DNA of 9,086 nucleotides from Opitutaceae bacterium (GTDB taxonomy: Bacteria; Verrucomicrobiota; Verrucomicrobiae; Opitutales; Opitutaceae), in the NCBI GenBank assembly GCA_031266495.1, contig JAISAX010000649.1, positions 1-9,086 of the forward strand, in the 5' to 3' direction. Below, in pieces: positions 6,014 to 9,086 of the stretch; position 1 is the first letter of the stretch, and each line of letters begins with the position of its first letter. The translations under genes were made by a program, and so were the position numbers. The notes beneath the pieces were generated by a model. That model was given only the letters and a program-made list of their open reading frames with translations, was not told the DNA's origin and made no database searches.

Positions 6014-7357
6014 GTTCACGGGGTTCACGGGGTCGTGGTTCACGGGATTGAAATCGAGTCCGGTCAGTTCCTGAAGGCGTAGTCCGGTTTCCATGACTTC
6101 GCGTTGTGTGTCGAGGAGTGCTTCGACCGCGTCCAGGTAGCTGTTCTGGATTTCGACATACGTGGCGATGGGGACCGCGCCGAGCCGGTAGTGGCGGTCG
6201 GCGAGGTCGGCGGCTTCGCGGAATTTTTCCACCGCGTCGGGCGACCAGCGGCGGGTTTCGGCGAGTTTGGTGGCGAGGGCGCGGGCGGTTGTCAGGACTT
6301 CGCGTTCGAGATCGCGTCCGGCGACGAGCATGAGCGCCTCGGCCTGGCGGCGGCGGGATTCGGCGGCGGCGGTTGTGTGGCGTCCGCGTCCGGTGACCGG
6401 GATCGGCATGGAAAGGCCCAGGCCGATGGTCGTCTCGCGGTCGCCGGCCTTGTCCTGCGAGATGAAGGGGCTGACGCTGATGGCCGGATAACGTTCGTTG
6501 CGGGCGAGCCGCACGAGGAAGCCCTGCTGTTCCACCTCCAGACGGCGTATCCGGAAGTCGAAATTGTTTTCGCGGGCGGCGGCCAGCAACGTGCCGGGCG
6601 GAGGCGCGTCGTGCAGCTTCAGATACGGAGCGGCGATCCGGAGCGGCGTGTCGGTGGCGACGCCGCGCAACTGGTTCAGCTCGATCAACGCGGCCTGCGC
6701 CGCCAGCGCGGCCTCCGTGGCGCGGCGCCGGAGCGCCAGTTCGCCCGCCTCGATGATACGGGTTTCGAGCAGGGGGGTGATGCCGGCGGGGTCGCGGGCC
6801 AGAAATGTGTCCTTCAGCGCCTCGAACCGGTCCGCGACCTCGCGTACGGCTGCCGCCTTCGCATCGGCCGCATGCAGTCCCTGGGCCAGCGTGCGGGCGC
6901 GGGCGCCGAGCGCATGCCGGAAACGGGCGAGGCCGAGTTCCGCCATCGCCACATCGCGGTTGGCGATGGATTTTCGGAGAGCGAGGCGTCCAGGCCATTC
7001 AAAAGTCCGGGTGATCGAGAGCGACCATGAGACGCCTACGTCCTGCAACTTGCCGCGCTCGTCGTGGACGGTCTTGCGGCCGCCTTCGATCGAGATCTCC
7101 GGGTCGTTCCACAAGGCCGCCGTGCGGCGGCCGATTTTTGCGGCTTCGATTTCGGCCTCGTAGAACTTGATTTCGGGGTCGTTGGCCAGGATTTCCGCCA
7201 CTACGGCGGCCAGTGGCATGGTCGGCGGCGGAGAGGTCGGCGGCGGTGGCGGCGGTGGCTCGACCGGGCTTTCGGCGCGGAGGCAGATCGTCAGCATGAC
7301 GATCCCGCCGAGCGGGCTGATGAAACGGGTGAAGAAACAATGACGTAGTGATTTCAT
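5996..7357 (-). CDS. TolC/CzcC-family outer-membrane efflux protein
   Basis: This is the outer-membrane channel of the tripartite efflux complex, 453 aa, a usual length for the CzcC group. Residues 1-28 form a signal peptide (MKSLRHCFFTRF start, cleavage near CLRA). A proline-rich stretch (32-45) leads into the first OEP repeat (about 48-235), with EILANDPEIKFYEAEIEAAK and the family-typical SITRTFEWPGRLALRK (114-129). The second repeat (about 255-432) contains GLGLSMPIPVTGRG (312-325) and YRLGAVPIATYVEIQNSYLDAVEALL (390-415). The tail repeats the tripeptide PVN three times. The start at 7357 is chosen because it gives a normal signal peptide; the frame stays open to 7465 through a C tract that would encode PPPPP. 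There is no Shine-Dalgarno, only TTTTTTTT before the ATG. It is the direct upstream partner of the adaptor by ATGA overlap. Confidence 0.92.
   Translation of the reverse strand: MKSLRHCFFTRFISPLGGIVMLTICLRAESPVEPPPPPPPTSPPPTMPLAAVVAEILANDPEIKFYEAEIEAAKIGRRTAALWNDPEISIEGGRKTVHDERGKLQDVGVSWSLSITRTFEWPGRLALRKSIANRDVAMAELGLARFRHALGARARTLAQGLHAADAKAAAVREVADRFEALKDTFLARDPAGITPLLETRIIEAGELALRRRATEAALAAQAALIELNQLRGVATDTPLRIAAPYLKLHDAPPPGTLLAAARENNFDFRIRRLEVEQQGFLVRLARNERYPAISVSPFISQDKAGDRETTIGLGLSMPIPVTGRGRHTTAAAESRRRQAEALMLVAGRDLEREVLTTARALATKLAETRRWSPDAVEKFREAADLADRHYRLGAVPIATYVEIQNSYLDAVEALLDTQREVMETGLRLQELTGLDFNPVNHDPVNPVNKEPAP
6014..6049 (-). repeat. Three CCCGTGAAC repeats at the end of the outer-membrane gene
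   Basis: CCCGTGAAC occurs three times in 36 bases of coding strand, giving the peptide NPVNHDPVNPVN (437-448). It lies next to the ribosome site for the adaptor gene. It is probably a small in-frame tail repeat; repeat number would change tail length without breaking the frame. Confidence 0.75.
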
Positions 7358-7376
7358 AAAAAAAACAGGAAACAGA

Positions 7377-7390
7377 GGGGGGGGGGGGGG
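7377..7390 (-). repeat. C homopolymer (14 C on the coding strand) before the outer-membrane gene
   Basis: Fourteen G on the + strand, so 14 C in the operon mRNA, end 19 bases before the ATG at 7357. With exactly 14 C the upstream frame is open, so an ATG at 7408 would read through the tract as Pro codons into the signal peptide. Any change not divisible by three would close that reading. The tract may therefore tune expression of the channel gene; this is inference. Confidence 0.9.
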
Positions 7391-7501
7391 AGAATCCGGA
7401 TACGGCATGACCCGGAGAGACGCGGTGCAACAGGCATCCGCGTCGGCAAACGAACACGAATACACACACGCAAAAAACCCGTCAGCCCGCGCAGGGGCCG
7501 A

Positions 7502-7909
7502 TCAGGCAACGATCACAGACGACGGCGCGCGCGGCGACGGGGCAGCGCGCTGCACAAACTGCCACACGGGCACCCAGGCCCGGGTCCGGTCCGTTTCCCC
7601 GACAGACGGGGCGGCCAGTTCGCTCGTATCGAGCAGCCGGGCGAGCAACAGGGCCAACCGGCCAGCGGCATCATCGACGAAAAAAACCGGCCGCGGCAGC
7701 GCCGCAAGATTGCCGGCGGGCCTGGGGCTGTTGTTTTCGACGACGTCGCAGTTGTCCTTCTCCGTCGCGGCTCCGGCCTGGTTGCCACAACCGGCATCCT
7801 CGTCGGCGGCAAACGCGATGATGCCCGCCGCTTCGAGATCACAGTGCCCGACCGCCGGCAGCCAGAGGGCCAGCAGTAAAAGCGCTGTGAGTTTGAAGAA
7901 GGCGGTCAC
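7502..7909 (-). CDS. Small secreted Cys-containing protein, first gene of the efflux operon, family unknown
   Basis: This 135-aa protein starts at GTG and has no named family that I can give. Residues 1-21 form a signal peptide (MTAFFKLTALLLLALWLPAVG). Three Cys follow at 23, 41 and 54, inside an acidic stretch with GHCDLEAAG and DAGCGN, and the C-terminus has a distinctive WQFVQRAAPSPRAPS (116-130). The Cys and the acidic residues could bind a soft or divalent metal in the periplasm, but that is inferred from composition and context. It lies 144 bases upstream of the outer-membrane gene on the same strand, so it is likely the promoter-proximal gene of the efflux operon. Its GTG overlaps the stop of a short upstream ORF as GTGA and has no ribosome site of its own. 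The opposite-strand reading is low-complexity and rejected. Confidence 0.68.
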   Translation of the reverse strand: MTAFFKLTALLLLALWLPAVGHCDLEAAGIIAFAADEDAGCGNQAGAATEKDNCDVVENNSPRPAGNLAALPRPVFFVDDAAGRLALLLARLLDTSELAAPSVGETDRTRAWVPVWQFVQRAAPSPRAPSSVIVA

Positions 7910-8055
7910 GAATGGATGGATGAATACGATATCCGCGACGAGTCAAGTCCGCCGGATTCGTTCTCCCTGTGCGGGGTGTAATTGAAAGGGGTGGGAAGCC
8001 AGAGCCGACACGCAGGGGCGCACTTCACTGCCTTTTCTTTGTCTTTTGTGTTCAT
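7906..8055 (-). CDS. Short ORF overlapping the first efflux gene (possible leader peptide)
   Basis: An ATG at 8055 opens a 49-codon ORF (MNTKDKEKAVKCAPAC..., ending SSIHS) whose TGA overlaps the GTG of the next gene in GTGA. AAGGA at 8067-8063 lies 7 bases before the ATG, the spacing expected of a ribosome site. A second in-frame ATG at 8079 would give 57 codons. I recognise no family. Lys-rich MNT-K-D-type ORFs are often chance products of pyrimidine-rich spacers, and the region is strongly purine/pyrimidine biased. If translated, it would supply ribosomes to the first efflux gene, which lacks its own site; Cys20 and Cys24 of the 57-codon form are the only hint of metal sensing. Confidence 0.3.
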   Translation of the reverse strand: MNTKDKEKAVKCAPACRLWLPTPFNYTPHRENESGGLDSSRISYSSIHS

Positions 8056-8213
8056 CACCCCTTCCTTTCCTTCTTTCATGACCTTCTGCTACCAATCGCA
8101 ATTACACCCAGTGAGATCGTGCCGATGACAGTGACGCTTTAGTGTTGGCGCAAGGGCGTGCGGGGGTTTGCTGGAAGCGTTTGTCGAATACCAAAAAGCC
8201 ACCGTCACTTTCC
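7910..8213. other. Divergent intergenic region between efflux operon and DHS-like gene
   Basis: This 304-base gap must hold promoters for both the minus-strand operon and the + strand DHS-like gene. It contains a pyrimidine-rich tract on the + strand (about 8029-8080), an 11-bp inverted repeat pair (7974-7984 and 8099-8109) and the short ORF listed separately. I find no convincing -35/-10 pair, tRNA or riboswitch. There is no clear ribosome site before the ATG at 8214. Confidence 0.55.
7974..8109. repeat. Pair of 11-bp inverted repeats GGGTGTAATTG / CAATTACACCC
   Basis: GGGTGTAATTG (7974-7984) and its exact reverse complement (8099-8109) face each other across 114 bases of the divergent intergenic region. 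Each contains TGTAAT, one base from TATAAT, oriented toward one of the two divergent genes. On the minus strand this hexamer is 21 bases before the ATG at 8079. They may be regulator half-sites, -10 elements, or the ends of a small 136-bp mobile repeat. No matching direct repeat flanks them, and no good -35 box is visible. Confidence 0.45.
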
Positions 8214-9086
8214 ATGAAAGCAAAAGCCAAAGCTGCCACCCGCACCAAAACCCGCGTGCTCGGGAAATCGAAGCGCCAGTCGCAACGCACCGAGGACGTG
8301 AACAAAAGACTCGCCGCCCGCAAGGGGCCGGTGTCGCGGTTCATCGCCCACCATTATCGTCACTTCAACGCCGCCGCCCTCATCGACTCCGCCAAGGCCT
8401 ACGAGGCCCACCTCAAGGCCGGCGGCAAGATGCTCGTCACGCTGGCCGGCGCCATGTCCACGGCCGAACTCGGCCTCTCGCTCGCCGAAATGATCCGGCA
8501 GGACAAGGTCCATGCCATCGTCTCCACCGGCGCCAACCTCGAGGAGGATATTTTCAACCTCGTCGCCCACGACTACTACGAGCGCGTGCCGCACTACCGC
8601 GATCTCACCGCCGCCGACGAGCAGGCGTTGCTCGACCGCCACATGAACCGCGTCACCGACACGTGCATCCCCGAGGCCGAAGCCATGCGTCGCATCGAGG
8701 CCGCCGTGGCCGAGGAGTGGGTCAAGGCCGACCGCGCCGGCGAGCGCTGTTTCCCGCACGAGTTCATGTACAAAATCATCCGCTCGGGAAAACTGGAGAA
8801 GAGTTTTCAGGTTGACCCGAGAAACTCGTGGATGCTCGCCGCCTGCGAAAAAAACCTGCCGATCATCGTCCCCGGCTGGGAAGACTCGACGCTGGGCAAC
8901 ATGTTTGCCGGCCGCGTCGTCACCGGCGAGATCAGCGACGCCCGCACCGTGCGCGGCGGCATCGAGTACATGGCCTGGCTGGCCGGGTGGTACACGAAGA
9001 CCGCGAAAACGCTGAAAACCGGCGAAGGCTCCATCGGCTTTTTCCAGATCGGCGGCGGCATCGCGGGCGATTTCCCGATCTGCGTG
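8214..9086 (+). CDS. Deoxyhypusine-synthase-like protein, 3' end outside the window
   Basis: 291 codons of a DHS-like NAD-dependent polyamine enzyme are present; the frame is open at the right edge. A Lys/Arg-rich extension (1-38) precedes the family core: LVTLAGAMSTAELG (74-87), VHAIVSTGANLEEDIFNL (99-116), FPHEFMYKII (180-189), LPIIVPGWEDSTLGNMFAG (215-233) and GFFQIGGGIAGDFP (275-288). Against remembered human DHS, the TDGSLGD segment reads EDSTLGN here, so the position of Asp243 is Asn, and GGGVVKHH reads GGGIAGDF, so the position of His288 is Asp. Both contact spermidine in the human enzyme. Bacteria lack eIF5A, so this is more likely a homospermidine-synthase-type or other aminobutyl-transfer enzyme. 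The catalytic Lys (human 329) lies beyond the window. Divergent to the efflux operon, with no obvious functional link. The start is the ATG giving the full core; upstream readings are in other frames. Confidence 0.9.
   Translation, partial: MKAKAKAATRTKTRVLGKSKRQSQRTEDVNKRLAARKGPVSRFIAHHYRHFNAAALIDSAKAYEAHLKAGGKMLVTLAGAMSTAELGLSLAEMIRQDKVHAIVSTGANLEEDIFNLVAHDYYERVPHYRDLTAADEQALLDRHMNRVTDTCIPEAEAMRRIEAAVAEEWVKADRAGERCFPHEFMYKIIRSGKLEKSFQVDPRNSWMLAACEKNLPIIVPGWEDSTLGNMFAGRVVTGEISDARTVRGGIEYMAWLAGWYTKTAKTLKTGEGSIGFFQIGGGIAGDFPICV

Noticed and set aside
5262..6998. A 578-codon open frame on the minus strand that includes the adaptor
   Set aside because: Its first 333 codons overlap the outer-membrane gene in another frame and are Arg/Pro-rich low complexity; the lipoprotein signal, ribosome site and ATGA overlap place the true start at 5999.
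6104..7030. A 308-codon + strand ORF
   Set aside because: It is antisense to the TolC/CzcC gene, has no family motifs, and its composition follows from the codon bias of the real gene.
7357..7465. N-terminal extension of the outer-membrane protein to 7465
   Set aside because: The extra 36 residues would bury the signal peptide behind a Pro stretch encoded by the C tract, and no ribosome site supports it; kept only as a slippage hypothesis from 7408.
7472..7499. A GC-rich stretch followed by six T on the minus strand, resembling an intrinsic terminator between the first gene and the channel gene
   Set aside because: The best stem is only 4 bp and is separated from the T run by 7 bases, so it is too weak to call.
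7407..7985. A 192-codon + strand ORF
   Set aside because: Antisense to the first efflux gene; Ser/Ala/Arg-rich with no signal or domain, while the minus frame has a clean signal peptide and motif.
8168..8815. Alternative frames over the DHS-like gene on both strands, including a minus ORF at 8205-8759
   Set aside because: The + frame from 8214 carries continuous DHS family motifs; the others are Arg/His- or Gly/Val-rich shadows.
8214..9086. True eIF5A deoxyhypusine synthase
   Set aside because: Bacteria lack eIF5A and two polyamine-contact positions appear changed, so only the broader DHS-like family is called.
1..9086. CRISPR array, insertion sequence, tRNA or riboswitch
   Set aside because: I found no spaced direct repeats, transposase motifs, cloverleaf or known aptamer core on either strand.

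Overview
The window is GC-rich bacterial DNA. It most resembles a member of the Verrucomicrobia (Opitutaceae-like). That is an inference from three things: a PEP-CTERM exported protein with a formylglycine-generating-enzyme (SUMF1)-like fold, a bacterial deoxyhypusine-synthase-like gene, and the form of the metal-efflux genes. No rRNA or tRNA fixes the taxonomy, and I see no tRNA, rRNA, CRISPR array, transposase or phage gene.

Layout. Bases 1-274 hold a C homopolymer at the left edge and a possible small Cys-rich lipoprotein gene on the minus strand, back to back with the next gene. Bases 275-1339 (+) encode the exported SUMF1-like PEP-CTERM protein. Bases 1340-1557 are a convergent intergenic region with two hairpins and a 14-C tract. 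Bases 1558-7909 (minus) are one apparent operon. Read in its own direction it runs: small secreted Cys-containing protein (7909-7502), TolC/CzcC-type outer-membrane protein (7357-5996), very short adaptor lipoprotein (5999-5262, start overlapping the previous stop as ATGA), CzcA-type RND pump (5197-2018), small secreted beta-rich protein (1977-1558). A 49-57 codon ORF overlaps the first gene (GTGA) and may be its coupled leader. Bases 8080-8213 are the gap to a + strand deoxyhypusine-synthase-like gene (8214 to the right edge, incomplete).

How the genes work together. The pump carries the CzcA-type DFG-x3-DGAVV-x2-EN signature in its fourth membrane segment, which points to divalent cations (Zn/Co/Cd/Ni) rather than Cu/Ag. 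The pump and outer-membrane protein are of ordinary length. The adaptor is only 245 aa and lacks the lipoyl domain and alpha-helical hairpin that normally bridge pump and channel. Two small exported proteins that I cannot assign to a named family bracket the operon. This five-gene, hairpin-less arrangement is my best candidate for an under-described system here. No metal-responsive regulator lies in the window.

A second unusual layer is four C homopolymers of 13-16 bases in 9 kb. All are intergenic with the annotated starts, and all have C on the sense strand of the adjacent gene. They could be slippage-prone switches, structured or rut-like RNA elements, or partly assembly artefacts.
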